Below, one piece after another: positions 33,189-42,265 of a stretch of 64,000 nucleotides of DNA. Position 1 is the stretch's first letter; the number at the start of each line of letters is the position of its first letter. The position numbers were made by a program, and so were the translations under genes. This stretch comes from Flagellimonas pelagia (GTDB taxonomy: Bacteria > Bacteroidota > Bacteroidia > Flavobacteriales > Flavobacteriaceae): the NCBI RefSeq assembly GCF_003584135.1, contig NZ_QXFI01000013.1, positions 1-64,000 on the forward strand, written 5' to 3'. The notes beneath the pieces were generated by a model that was not told the DNA's origin, made no database searches, and saw only the letters and a program-made list of their open reading frames with translations.

Positions 33189-34436
33189 TTAAACAGCTTC
33201 CTTAGGGTAACAGCTGTAATATTTGGTAACTGTTTTGGAAAGTGCCTTCAGGCTTAGCTGGTCAGATTCCTTGAGCACGTCCGTAATCCTGCCATTCTTT
33301 TTAAGAATGTATATGGCCTGCTGTTTTTGATTGTAGGCCTTGTTCGAGATTTCGCCCTGAAACACAAAGTTGGCGGCTTCTTCAGCTGAAAGATCGTATT
33401 TTTGGACGACTCCCGATAACTTTTCATTCATTTTTTGTGGTTCAACAGGCTGTTTTTTGATCTTGATGTGCAAGAGTCTGCGATCCAATATCATACTGCA
33501 CAATTTGGACAGCACAAAATCCTCGTGAGATTGCCAGCCTTTCAATGCGCCAAGAATATCCACGTCATCCAGTTGGGCAAATGTTTCAAGGATCTCTTTA
33601 TCAAACGATATGGGTTCATTTTGGTTCAAAAAAAACAATAAGGGCCTACTGGCTGGCAGCATTGATCCTTGAGCCAACAACAATCTGGCGCGTTGCATAA
33701 TGCGGACCAACAATTGTTCCGCAACCAATCCCGTTTTATGAAGGTAAACTTGCCAGTACATGAACCTTCGGGCCATCAAGAATTTCTCCACCGCATAGAT
33801 CCCTTTCTCTTCTACCACCAAATTACCATCTACCACATTCAACATGGAGATGAGCCGTTCGGAATTGATGTTACCTTCGGTCACCCCGGAATAGAAACTA
33901 TCTCGTTTTAAGTAATCCAATCGGTCCATATCCAATTGACTGGACACCAGTTGGTTCAAAAAAGGTTTCGGGTAATCTCCCTTGAAGATTGAAATGGCAA
34001 CGTCCAACTTTCCATCAAACTCCTTGTTCAATTCCATCATAAACTGTAGGGAAAGTTTTTCATGACTCAAATCCTTCACCACAAAACCTTCCAGTGCATG
34101 CGAAAAAGGTCCATGGCCAATATCGTGCAGCAAAATGGTACAGAGTAGACCGTTCTCCTCTTCTGGAGTTATCTCAACCTCCTTAACTTTGAGTACTTGA
34201 ATGGCCTTGGTCATCAAATGCATGCTCCCCAATGCATGGTGGAACCTGGTATGGTGGGCTCCCGGATACACCATGTAGGACATGCCCATTTGGGATATCC
34301 GCCTCAACCTCTGGAAATAAGGATGGGAAATCAGCCTAAAAATTAGTTCGTTTGGAGTTCCAATAAAACCGTAAATTGGATCGTTAAAAACGTTAAGCTT
34401 ATTGGTTTTTACCAAGGATTTTTGTTTTAATGCCAC
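33189..34436 (-). CDS. HD-domain phosphohydrolase (dGTPase-like)
   Basis: A protein of up to 415 residues. The HD metal site is visible in HHTRFHHALGSMHLM and LLHDIGHGPFSHALE (about 58-120), followed by SQLDMDRLDYLKRDSFYSGV, typical of dNTP triphosphohydrolase-like HD proteins. It probably cleaves a nucleotide triphosphate; the exact substrate is unknown. The start is uncertain: the GTG at 34436 overlaps the last base of a -7-like TATCTTTG (34443-34436), so a start a few codons inside, before KLNVFNDPIYG, is possible. It is divergent from porX. Confidence 0.88.
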   Translation of the reverse strand: MALKQKSLVKTNKLNVFNDPIYGFIGTPNELIFRLISHPYFQRLRRISQMGMSYMVYPGAHHTRFHHALGSMHLMTKAIQVLKVKEVEITPEEENGLLCTILLHDIGHGPFSHALEGFVVKDLSHEKLSLQFMMELNKEFDGKLDVAISIFKGDYPKPFLNQLVSSQLDMDRLDYLKRDSFYSGVTEGNINSERLISMLNVVDGNLVVEEKGIYAVEKFLMARRFMYWQVYLHKTGLVAEQLLVRIMQRARLLLAQGSMLPASRPLLFFLNQNEPISFDKEILETFAQLDDVDILGALKGWQSHEDFVLSKLCSMILDRRLLHIKIKKQPVEPQKMNEKLSGVVQKYDLSAEEAANFVFQGEISNKAYNQKQQAIYILKKNGRITDVLKESDQLSLKALSKTVTKYYSCYPKEAV

Positions 34437-34451
34437 AAAGATAACTACTAT

Positions 34452-35996
34452 ATGAACAAGATTACAATTCTTTGGGTCGATGATGAGATAGACCTGCTAA
34501 AACCCCACATACTTTTTCTTGAAAGTAAGAATTACAAAGTAGTTACCAGTCAAAGTGGCCAGGATGCGTTGGAAGAAATCAGGGAAAATTTTTTCGACAT
34601 TGTTTTTTTGGATGAGAACATGCCGGGACTTTCGGGTCTTGAGACCCTCAACGAGATAAAAAAATATGAACCTTCCATTCCTGTGGTGATGATTACCAAA
34701 AGTGAGGAGGAGTACATTATGGATGAAGCCATCGGGTCTAAGATTGCCGACTATCTCATAAAACCCGTTAACCCCAATCAAATTTTATTGTCGCTGAAGA
34801 AAAGCTTGGACAATTCCCGTTTGGTATCGGAAAAGACCACGGCAAACTACCAGCAGGAGTTCCGTAAGATAGCCATGGACCTATCCATGGTCAACACCCA
34901 TGAAGAATGGGCCGAACTCTATAAAAAACTGATCTATTGGGAGCTGCAATTGGAGCAGATAGAGGATTCTGGAATGTTCGAGATATTGGAGTCCCAAAAA
35001 GTTGAGGCCAATTCCCAATTCAGCAAGTTTGTGGACAAGAACTACAAAAGTTGGTTCAAGGATGGGGATGCCCCCATCATGTCCCATACGCTTTTTAGAA
35101 ATAAGGTTCAACCTGAGTTGGAAGGCAACAAGACCTTGATGGTGGTCATAGACAACTTACGATATGACCAATGGTTAGCGTTTGAAGAAACCCTTTCCGT
35201 GCATTATAAAAAGAAACAGGAGTCTTCCTATTATAGCATCTTGCCCACCGCCACCCAATATGCGCGGAATGCCCTTTTTTCGGGATTGATGCCCTTGGAA
35301 ATGGAAAAGCGCTATCCCAATTGGTGGAAAAACGATACCGATGAAGGCGGCAAGAACCTTTTTGAAGCCGAATTCTTGGGAGAACAACTGAAACGATTGG
35401 GCCTCAACCTAAAATGGGAGTACCATAAGATCAACAATTTAAAACAAGGGAAACAGCTGGCCCAAAACTTCAGGTCGCAAAAAGAGAACGATCTAACCGT
35501 GGTCGTGTACAATTTTGTGGACATGTTGTCGCATTCCAAGACTGAGATGGATGTGGTGAAGGAACTGGCTTCCAACGACAAGGCCTACCGATCCCTCACG
35601 CTGAGTTGGTTCAAGAATTCTCCTTTATTGGAAATCATACAACAAGCGCAAAGTTTGGGAATGAAATTGATATTGACCACAGATCATGGCACCATCAATG
35701 TAAAACAGCCATCCAAAGTGATCGGCGATCGGGAAACCAGTCTAAACCTTCGGTACAAAACGGGACGCAGCCTAACCTATGAGGACAAAGAGGTGTTGGC
35801 CACCAAGAATCCACAGGAAATCCATTTGCCCAATATTAACCTGAGCAGCAGTTTCATTTTTGCCAAGAACGACCTGTTCTTTGCATATCCCAACAACTTT
35901 AATCACTATGTAAGTTATTATCGGAATACGTACCAACATGGCGGGGTTTCTTTGGAAGAAATGATTGTTCCTTTTGTAGTTTTGGAGCCAAAATAG
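34452..35996 (+). CDS. porX: PorX-type response regulator with PglZ phosphatase domain
   Basis: A 514-residue protein. The N-terminal receiver (1-120) has D10 and D11, the phosphoacceptor D54 (VFLDENMP), T82 and K104 (LIKPVN). A helical linker is followed by a PglZ/alkaline-phosphatase-like domain (about 200-514), with VVIDNLRYDQW and LTTDHGTINVKQP carrying metal ligands. This layout defines PorX, which with PorY controls type IX secretion genes in Bacteroidota and whose phosphatase half acts on nucleotide or phosphodiester substrates in characterised homologues. tsaE follows after 6 bases. Confidence 0.93.
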   Translation: MNKITILWVDDEIDLLKPHILFLESKNYKVVTSQSGQDALEEIRENFFDIVFLDENMPGLSGLETLNEIKKYEPSIPVVMITKSEEEYIMDEAIGSKIADYLIKPVNPNQILLSLKKSLDNSRLVSEKTTANYQQEFRKIAMDLSMVNTHEEWAELYKKLIYWELQLEQIEDSGMFEILESQKVEANSQFSKFVDKNYKSWFKDGDAPIMSHTLFRNKVQPELEGNKTLMVVIDNLRYDQWLAFEETLSVHYKKKQESSYYSILPTATQYARNALFSGLMPLEMEKRYPNWWKNDTDEGGKNLFEAEFLGEQLKRLGLNLKWEYHKINNLKQGKQLAQNFRSQKENDLTVVVYNFVDMLSHSKTEMDVVKELASNDKAYRSLTLSWFKNSPLLEIIQQAQSLGMKLILTTDHGTINVKQPSKVIGDRETSLNLRYKTGRSLTYEDKEVLATKNPQEIHLPNINLSSSFIFAKNDLFFAYPNNFNHYVSYYRNTYQHGGVSLEEMIVPFVVLEPK

Positions 35997-36002
35997 TTTA
36001 TC

Positions 36003-36419
36003 TTGAAAACGACTTTTCAGTTATCGGAAATCAGTGAAGTGGCCAAAACCCTGTTGGCTTCCGTTCCCAATAAGACCATTTGTTTGTATGGGGAAATGGG
36101 TGCAGGCAAAACCACCTTGGTAAAACAATTGATACACCAACTGGGTGCCGCAGACATTGCCAACAGCCCTACTTTCGGTTTGGTCAATGAATATCATGAC
36201 AATAAAGGAAAGCCATTGGCGTACCATTTTGATTTTTATCGACTAAACGATGAAATGGAAGCTTTGGATATTGGCTTTGAAGATTACTTGAATTCGGATG
36301 CTTGGCTTTTTATAGAATGGCCGGAGAAAGTCAAGTCGTTGCTGCCAAACGACGCTGTAAGTGTTTTATTGTATTTTATCGATGAAAATACGCGTTCAAT
36401 CGAGTTAAATGTTTCTTAA
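36003..36419 (+). CDS. tsaE: tRNA threonylcarbamoyladenosine synthesis ATPase TsaE
   Basis: A 138-residue P-loop ATPase needed with TsaB and TsaD for t6A37 modification of ANN-decoding tRNAs. Walker A is GEMGAGKTTLVK at about 31-42; NSPTFGLVNEY and HFDFYRL are the family motifs, and WLFIEWPEKV contains the Walker-B-like Glu. The start is a TTG, the only one giving the expected N-terminus. It follows porX after 6 bases, probably on the same transcript. Confidence 0.95.
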   Translation: MKTTFQLSEISEVAKTLLASVPNKTICLYGEMGAGKTTLVKQLIHQLGAADIANSPTFGLVNEYHDNKGKPLAYHFDFYRLNDEMEALDIGFEDYLNSDAWLFIEWPEKVKSLLPNDAVSVLLYFIDENTRSIELNVS

Positions 36420-36543
36420 CGATTGATCCCATTATCTTGAACTCATTCTTTTACAAAGCAAGTCCGATTCGATAAACCGTTCGGTTTTTACGTTAAAAAA
36501 CCAATTTTATCGTTGAAGCGTAGGTAGGGTTGAGATATTTTCC

Positions 36544-36551
36544 TACATTTG
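36544..36551 (+). promoter_or_regulatory. -7 element before the 43-residue peptide gene
   Basis: TACATTTG matches TAnnTTTG exactly and lies 42 bases before the start codon of the small secreted peptide. No well-spaced -33 TTG is seen. The gap 36420-36593 also holds a weak AAACC/GGTTT stem near 36473 that might terminate porX-tsaE. Confidence 0.4.
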
Positions 36552-36593
36552 CTCAGTGAATGAATTCATTTATTAACCAAAAACTCTTTTACG

Positions 36594-36725
36594 ATGAACA
36601 CTAAAAAAGTTTTTTTTGGATTACTTGCTGTTGCTTTTTTGGCAATGACCGCTGTTTCAACCAGTGTTAAAATTGACAAGAATCAGACTGTAAGTATTGA
36701 AAAGCGCAAAATCGTTAAGGTTTAA
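36594..36725 (+). CDS. Small secreted or membrane peptide, 43 residues
   Basis: A start with an ACG ATG context, then MNTKKVFFGLLAVAFLAMTA, a clear signal-peptide-like hydrophobic segment, and a short polar, basic tail (KIDKNQTVSIEKRKIVKV). It has its own -7 element and is followed 25 bases later by a strong terminator, so it looks like a monocistronic gene. I know no function. It resembles the abundant tiny exported peptides of flavobacteria. Confidence 0.65.
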   Translation: MNTKKVFFGLLAVAFLAMTAVSTSVKIDKNQTVSIEKRKIVKV

Positions 36726-36750
36726 TTGAGCTTTCATCCTTCAAGTATCA

Positions 36751-36781
36751 ATCCCTTTTTTCGAAAAGGGATTTTTTTTTT
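36751..36781 (+). terminator. Strong intrinsic terminator
   Basis: ATCCCTTTT and AAAAGGGAT pair over 9 bases around a TTCG tetraloop (36751-36772), followed by nine T residues. Confidence 0.9.
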
Positions 36782-36812
36782 ACAATAATCCCAGGTTTTT
36801 TGAGTTAACAAA

Positions 36813-37361
36813 GTGATGAGCAAAAAATCTACGATAAGAAAGCGTTTCATTATAGAAGGGGCTATTGCATTATTTATTGCAATATCTCCGATAATGTTTT
36901 ATAGCTATAAATACTTACCTCAAGACGCTACAACTTTAACCATACTGGGAATCACTGTAAATGAAAACAACTTTGGAGACGTAAGCACGGCAATTTACTT
37001 TTATTTAAGTAAGGTTGTTCCATTACTCCTGTTGGTCATTTGGTTCGTTACTTCAAAAAATTGGTGGTACCATGCCATATTGATTCCAATTTCCATGTAC
37101 AGTTTTCAACTGTTTACTGTTTTGAACTACTCCAATAGTGAGCGTATTGATGAAAATGAAATTTTGTATGTCATTGCAGTTACTATGGTGGTAGTGCCAG
37201 TGGTATACTTTATAAGGCTTAAATTGGTGGACAAACACGTGCACGGGATCGATCTCGATGCCATGGACACAGAACTTCAGATTTTAAAGGAAAAAGAGGA
37301 ACTGAGAAAGGAAAGAGAGAAATTGGAAGAACGCCAAAACACCCTTTCGAAAAAAATGTAA
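36813..37361 (+). CDS. Membrane protein with C-terminal charged coiled coil
   Basis: A 182-residue protein with four predicted membrane helices (about 11-28, 63-82, 86-106 and 116-135) and a highly charged C-terminal helix from about 150 (LQILKEKEELRKEREKLEER). I recognise no family. It lies between the terminator of the small peptide gene and ald. It may be co-transcribed with ald, 46 bases downstream. Its codon use resembles its neighbours. Confidence 0.7.
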   Translation: MMSKKSTIRKRFIIEGAIALFIAISPIMFYSYKYLPQDATTLTILGITVNENNFGDVSTAIYFYLSKVVPLLLLVIWFVTSKNWWYHAILIPISMYSFQLFTVLNYSNSERIDENEILYVIAVTMVVVPVVYFIRLKLVDKHVHGIDLDAMDTELQILKEKEELRKEREKLEERQNTLSKKM

Positions 37362-37407
37362 ATTTGTTCCATTACCAGTTTCGGAATGTTGAACACTTTT
37401 GCCACAT

Positions 37408-38607
37408 ATGAACCAACCGTCCTCCCCATTTAGCAAACAACAATTGTTGCCCCAAGAAGAAACCTTGGAGGTCATCAAACAAAAAGGGGAACTCTACATA
37501 GGCATTCCCAAGGAAAACCAATATCAGGAAAAACGAATTTGTCTTACGCCGGATGCTGTGAACGCTATTACGGCACATGGCCACCGTGTGTTGATAGAAT
37601 CTGGTGCAGGGGATGCCGCCAATTTTTCGGATATTGAATATACCAATGCTGGGGCCGAAATCACCCGGGATACCAAAAAGATATTTTCCTGCCCCATTAT
37701 ACTAAAGGTAGAACCCCCTACCCTCACCGAAATAGATTTCATCAACCCACAGACCATTGTCATTTCTGCCCTGCAGATCAAAACACAACGGAAAGAATAT
37801 ATTGAGGCCCTTGCCAAAAAACGGCTTACTGCCATTGCATTTGAGTTTATAAAGGATGAGGATGGCAATTATCCTGCTGTTCGTTCCTTGAGCGAGATCG
37901 CTGGGATTTCATCGATTTTGATTGCCTCGGAACTGATGGCCAACACCAATAAAGGCAACGGTTTGATGTTCGGCAACATTAGCGGAGTTCCGCCTGTGGA
38001 AGTGGTCATTATTGGTGCAGGCACCGTGGGTGAGTTTGCCGCTCGCTCTGCGTTGGGGTTAGGAGCAAACGTGAAGGTTTTTGACAACTCCATCAGTAAG
38101 TTGAGGAGTTTGCAGACCAATTTGAACCGAACGCTTTATACCTCCACCATTCAACCTAAAAACCTGATAAAATCCCTAAAGCGTTGTGACGTGGCCATTG
38201 GTGCCACACGCGGCAAGGATCGGTCCCCTGTGGTGGTTTCCAATACCATGGTGGAACACATGAAAAAAGGGGCGGTCATCATCGATGTGAGTATCGACAT
38301 GGGCGGTTGTTTTGAAACTTCTGAGGTCACTACTCATACGAAACCGACGTTTGAAAAATACGGGGTAACACATTATTGTGTTCCCAATATCCCCTCTCGG
38401 TATCCCAGGACTTCATCCGTATCCATCAGCAATATCTTCACCCCGTATCTGTTGAAAATTGGTGAAGAAGGAGGTTTGGAACATTCCCTACGGTTCGATA
38501 AAGGTCTTCGTAACGGATTGTACATGTACCACGGTATCTTGACCAATAAATCGGTAGGCGACTGGTTCGGGATGAGTTATAACGACATTAATTTTCTTAT
38601 TTTTTAG
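37408..38607 (+). CDS. ald: Alanine dehydrogenase
   Basis: An NAD-dependent enzyme converting L-alanine to pyruvate and ammonia, or the reverse. The 399-residue protein shows the AlaDH/PNT N-terminal domain (IGIPKENQYQEKRICLTPDAV, with RICLTP as the substrate-binding region) and the NAD domain (VVIIGAGTVGEFAARSALGLGANVKVFD). GAVIIDVSIDMGGCFETS is near the end. It is longer at the N-terminus than the usual 370-residue enzyme; this variant is common in Bacteroidota. The start is taken at the ATG at 37408, not the TTG at 37399. Confidence 0.9.
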   Translation: MNQPSSPFSKQQLLPQEETLEVIKQKGELYIGIPKENQYQEKRICLTPDAVNAITAHGHRVLIESGAGDAANFSDIEYTNAGAEITRDTKKIFSCPIILKVEPPTLTEIDFINPQTIVISALQIKTQRKEYIEALAKKRLTAIAFEFIKDEDGNYPAVRSLSEIAGISSILIASELMANTNKGNGLMFGNISGVPPVEVVIIGAGTVGEFAARSALGLGANVKVFDNSISKLRSLQTNLNRTLYTSTIQPKNLIKSLKRCDVAIGATRGKDRSPVVVSNTMVEHMKKGAVIIDVSIDMGGCFETSEVTTHTKPTFEKYGVTHYCVPNIPSRYPRTSSVSISNIFTPYLLKIGEEGGLEHSLRFDKGLRNGLYMYHGILTNKSVGDWFGMSYNDINFLIF

Positions 38608-38612
38608 GGTAG

Positions 38613-38987
38613 ATGGAGTTTTTAAAGCGATTGGGATGGTACTTGGTAGGATTGTCCATTGGATTGGTATTCTTGGTTTTCTTCTTAAAGAAAAAGTCTG
38701 GTGAGGAAGGCATCGATTTTTGCTACCTGCCCAACTGTAGGGTACTTAAGAATATGAGATCTAAAACTTTGACTTTTGGTGAGGCATTGCCCGAAGCCTA
38801 CCGGGACACAACCCTAATCTTAAAATTCTTGACGGATGGCGATGTGGATTTTGGCAAGAGCGATACCAAATCTGAACCTTGTAAAACGTATGTGGTTTCA
38901 CATGAGGTAGATGGAAAACCATTGTCACTTCAAATCAAAAACTGCAAAGAATCCATAGTTGTGGAAAATATAGAAACTTTGGATTAA
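38613..38987 (+). CDS. DUF4258-type membrane-anchored protein
   Basis: A 124-residue protein with one N-terminal membrane helix (WYLVGLSIGLVFLVFFL) and a small globular domain with two Cys pairs (DFCYLPNCRVLKN and SEPCKTY...IKNCKES). I recall relatives called DUF4258 in flavobacteria. It follows ald after 5 bases, so it is probably co-transcribed. The function is unknown. The stop overlaps the convergent proline dehydrogenase gene by 4 bases. Confidence 0.75.
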   Translation: MEFLKRLGWYLVGLSIGLVFLVFFLKKKSGEEGIDFCYLPNCRVLKNMRSKTLTFGEALPEAYRDTTLILKFLTDGDVDFGKSDTKSEPCKTYVVSHEVDGKPLSLQIKNCKESIVVENIETLD

Positions 38988-40156
38988 TCCTCCAACTTCC
39001 TGCGCTTCCGTTCTTTTTGCAGCAAGGCTAGTTCCCGTGAAGTTTGCCCTGCCACGGAGGTGTTCTCCTCTGCCCTTCTGATCAAATAGGGCATTACATC
39101 CTTCACCGGACCGTAGGGTACATATTTTACAGCATTGTAGTTGGCGGCCGTTAAGTTGTAGGTGATATGATCGCTCATCCCGAACAATTGTCCGAACCAA
39201 ACCCTTGGATCATTGGGTTCTAGTCCTTTATTTTCCATTACATCAATCAATTTATGACAGCTCTGTTCGTTATGGGTTCCCGCAAAAACATTAAAACAGT
39301 CTAAATGGTCCATGAGGTAGGTGATGGCCGCATCGAAATTTTGATCGGTTTCCTGTTTGTTGCTACAAATAGGGGTTTTATATCCTTTTTCCTGTGCACG
39401 CTCGTTTTCCTTTTCCATATAGGCCCCGCGAACAACCTTGGCTCCCACCTTAAAGCCTTCCGCATTGGCAAGGGTGTGTAATTTTTTAATATAATCCAGT
39501 CTATCCCATCGGTACATCTGGAACGTATTGAAAACAATGGCCTTTTCTTTATTGTATTTGCGCATCATTCCTAAGGCAAGGTCATCGGCAGCTTGCTGCA
39601 TCCAGCTTTCCTCTGCATCGATCAATAAGGCCACATCAAGGTCATGGGCCTTTTTGCAGACTTTCTCATATCGGTTCACGATCCTATCCCAGGCCTCGGT
39701 CTCCTCGCTGGTTAAATCCAGACCGATGCTCATTTTTTCGAACAGTTTCATGCGTCCAAAACCGGTGGGTTTAAAAACGGCAAAAGGGATAGCGTCCTTT
39801 TCCTTGACAAAATCCAAGATTTCTAGCGTTTTCTGCAATGCAAAATCAAATTGGTTGTCCACTTCCTTACCCTCAGCGGAATAATCCAAAATGGAACAGA
39901 CTCCTTTTTCGTACATTTTATCTATGATCGGAAGACAGTCTTCTTCATTCACTCCCCCGCAAAAATGGTCAAAAACAGTGGCCCTAATCAATCCATCAAC
40001 AGGTAAATGGGCCTTGATGGCAAAATTGGTCACGGCGGTACCAATCCTGACCAAAGGCTCGCTGGCGATCATTTTGAACAAAAAGTAGGCGCTCTCCAAC
40101 TGGGAGTCGGATTTCAGCTCAAAAGCTATTGCGGTATTCTCAAAATTAGGTTGCAT
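38984..40156 (-). CDS. putA-like (PRODH only): Proline dehydrogenase
   Basis: An FAD enzyme oxidising proline to pyrroline-5-carboxylate. The 390-residue protein is the stand-alone PRODH; it lacks the P5C dehydrogenase half of full PutA. The barrel motifs are VDNQFDFALQKTLE, LLIDAEESWMQQAADDL, VFNTFQMYRWDRLDY, VKVVRGAYMEKEN-like VGAKVVRGAYMEKE, and LPYLIRRAEEN-type MPYLIRRAEENTSV. I use the ATG at 40156; the longer frame to 40261 overlaps the divergent aroB start and has no domain content. A -7-like TATATTTG lies at 40187-40180. Confidence 0.92.
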   Translation of the reverse strand: MQPNFENTAIAFELKSDSQLESAYFLFKMIASEPLVRIGTAVTNFAIKAHLPVDGLIRATVFDHFCGGVNEEDCLPIIDKMYEKGVCSILDYSAEGKEVDNQFDFALQKTLEILDFVKEKDAIPFAVFKPTGFGRMKLFEKMSIGLDLTSEETEAWDRIVNRYEKVCKKAHDLDVALLIDAEESWMQQAADDLALGMMRKYNKEKAIVFNTFQMYRWDRLDYIKKLHTLANAEGFKVGAKVVRGAYMEKENERAQEKGYKTPICSNKQETDQNFDAAITYLMDHLDCFNVFAGTHNEQSCHKLIDVMENKGLEPNDPRVWFGQLFGMSDHITYNLTAANYNAVKYVPYGPVKDVMPYLIRRAEENTSVAGQTSRELALLQKERKRRKLED

Positions 40157-40247
40157 TATTTGTGTTCCAATTAAAGATTCAAATATAAGTACGGAATCCA
40201 TAACCTTATCCATAAAATAATCTTTATTTAGCAGTGAAATTTGAATT

Positions 40248-41303
40248 ATGGAATCGGTCAAAGCACAATCTTATGACGTTCACATTGACGAGCTAGCACA
40301 AGCCGCACTGAACCAACATATTGCCAAAAATGATTATTCAAAAATCTTTGTTTTGGTGGATACCAACACAAAAAAATATTGTCTGCCGGCCTTTGAAAAA
40401 AAGTTTGAAGAATCTATCGATTCCATTTTTGAAATTGAACCAGGGGAAGAGAATAAGCACATACAGACTTGCTTGCAGGTTTGGGAACAACTTTCCAACT
40501 TTGATGGGGACCGAAAGAGTTTATTGATCAATCTGGGAGGTGGAGTCCTTACCGATCTTGGTGGGTTTGTGGCCTCTACTTTTAAAAGAGGGATCGACTT
40601 TATCAACATCCCCACTACCCTATTGTCCATGGTAGATGCTTCCATAGGAGGAAAAACGGGGGTTGACCTAGGTTCCTTGAAAAACCAAATCGGGGTGATC
40701 AACCAACCGCAGATGGTCCTCATCTTTCCAGAATTCTTAAAAACGTTGGATCCCCGGCAAATTAAAAGTGGTTATGCCGAAATGCTGAAACACGGCCTCA
40801 TTAAGGACAGGGAATACTGGGACGATCTACGGCATGGTAACATTTTTGAGGCAGCTTCAAGCATTCAGAAATCCATTGCCATCAAAAATGATGTGGTATT
40901 GCAGGATCCCACTGAAAAAGGACTCCGCAAAATCTTGAATTTTGGACATACCTTGGGTCACGCCATAGAATCCTATTGCCTTGAAAACTACGACAAAAAA
41001 ACATTGTTGCACGGAGAGGCCATTGCCATAGGGATGATCATGGAAGGTTTCTTGTCCCACAAGCTTACAGGATTGTCAAAACTATGCCTCAACGAGATCA
41101 AAGAGACCTTTTTGCAATATTTTGAAAAAGTGGACTTTGATGACAACGACATGGATGCCATTCTAAAACTGCTCAAATACGATAAGAAGAACTCACATGG
41201 CAATATCAACTTTGTGCTTTTACAATCCATCGGTGTTGCCGTAACCGACATCAAGGTGCCGGAAGATCTTTTCGTAGAGGCTTTTTCATACTACAAAGAA
41301 TAA
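40248..41303 (+). CDS. aroB: 3-dehydroquinate synthase
   Basis: Second step of the shikimate pathway, NAD- and zinc-dependent. The 351-residue protein shows LINLGGGVLTDLGGFVAS and NIPTTLLSMVDASIGGKTGVD in the Rossmann half, and zinc ligands in LNFGHTLGHAIES and LLHGEAIAIG. The length is typical. It is divergent from proline dehydrogenase and appears single. Confidence 0.96.
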   Translation: MESVKAQSYDVHIDELAQAALNQHIAKNDYSKIFVLVDTNTKKYCLPAFEKKFEESIDSIFEIEPGEENKHIQTCLQVWEQLSNFDGDRKSLLINLGGGVLTDLGGFVASTFKRGIDFINIPTTLLSMVDASIGGKTGVDLGSLKNQIGVINQPQMVLIFPEFLKTLDPRQIKSGYAEMLKHGLIKDREYWDDLRHGNIFEAASSIQKSIAIKNDVVLQDPTEKGLRKILNFGHTLGHAIESYCLENYDKKTLLHGEAIAIGMIMEGFLSHKLTGLSKLCLNEIKETFLQYFEKVDFDDNDMDAILKLLKYDKKNSHGNINFVLLQSIGVAVTDIKVPEDLFVEAFSYYKE

Positions 41304-41360
41304 GCGATACATATACTATTTTTTTGCCTTGGCAACTCTTTATGTTGGTCATTTCCAAAA

Positions 41361-41377
41361 AATCCTAGCTTAGGATT
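41361..41377. promoter_or_regulatory. Inverted repeat before the acidic protein gene
   Basis: AATCCTA-GCT-TAGGATT is a perfect 7-base inverted repeat, 20 bases before the start at 41397. It has no T tract, so an operator or RNA hairpin is more likely than a terminator. Confidence 0.3.
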
Positions 41378-41396
41378 ACTTTAATAACTAACCATT

Positions 41397-41732
41397 ATGA
41401 AACGGATATTGATTGACTACAAAAAGTTGGACCACAAGGTGGCGGCTATTCTAATCGACTCTTATCCAGATGGGTATGGGGATGACGACATCATTACATT
41501 CAGAAAACCGAACGGTGATATCATTGAAGCTGTTGAAGTGCGTACCGAGGATACCATTTACTTGGTAAAGATCAGTAATAGTCTTAGCCATTTTATTTCG
41601 AGTTTTGAGGAAACCATGGAGAGGGAATTGGACAAGGACCTAGAACCAGAAGAAGTGGCAGAAACGAATGTGGATGCTCTTGAGACACCTGAATTTGAAG
41701 CAGACGATACGGACAACGAAGGTCTGTTCTGA
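41397..41732 (+). CDS. Conserved acidic protein, unknown function
   Basis: A 111-residue cytosolic protein. The N-terminal 75 residues look folded (MKRILIDYKKLDHKVAAILI, FRKPNGDIIEAVEVRTEDTIYLVK); the C-terminal 35 are Asp/Glu-rich and probably disordered (EPEEVAETNVD, EADDTDNEGLF). From memory it is conserved in Flavobacteriaceae without a named domain. It abuts the convergent DinB gene. Confidence 0.75.
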   Translation: MKRILIDYKKLDHKVAAILIDSYPDGYGDDDIITFRKPNGDIIEAVEVRTEDTIYLVKISNSLSHFISSFEETMERELDKDLEPEEVAETNVDALETPEFEADDTDNEGLF

Positions 41733-42251
41733 TTACACCAAATACCGCTCGTTAATAATTCTGATGTGGTGGGCCTGATGGCCGTTGATGATAAATCCAA
41801 GTGCCCCAACGCTCATAGGAAAACCGTTTGCCTTCCCTACCCTTTTCAACATATCTTGATCAAAAGACTTGAAGAGTGTTATGGTGGAGTCCCTGACCGC
41901 AGTGTACTCCTCCATTAAATCATTTTTGGTCCTGCTCCCGGCGTTGGAATTGGGAACATAATCATCTTGTTCGAAACCCGGAAGGTCCGTTTTATCGTTC
42001 CTTGCAAAACGAAGGGCCCTGTATTGGAAAATACGCTCCGTATCGATCATATGTACCAATGCTTCTGCCAAGGACCATTTGCCCTCGGCATAAGCAAAGC
42101 GTAATTTATCATCGGGAAGATGTTGCACAAGGGACAAAAAATCCTTTTTACCCTGTCTCAATTCATTCATCAGGTCAACATTGCCCAATGCATTGATATA
42201 GGTTTGGTAAAAAGGATTGTATTCCGAAATTGATAAATCCGAAACCAGCAT
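41733..42251 (-). CDS. DinB-family protein
   Basis: A 172-residue DinB four-helix protein. The helix motifs with potential metal His are ALVHMIDTERIFQYRALRFARND and GFIINGHQAHHIRIINERYL. It is distinct from the DinB in the his operon. The family holds putative thiol-S-transferases and nickel-binding proteins; the substrate is unknown. The Lrp gene lies 14 bases upstream on the same strand. Confidence 0.87.
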   Translation of the reverse strand: MLVSDLSISEYNPFYQTYINALGNVDLMNELRQGKKDFLSLVQHLPDDKLRFAYAEGKWSLAEALVHMIDTERIFQYRALRFARNDKTDLPGFEQDDYVPNSNAGSRTKNDLMEEYTAVRDSTITLFKSFDQDMLKRVGKANGFPMSVGALGFIINGHQAHHIRIINERYLV

Positions 42252-42265
42252 CTATCTAAAATGAA

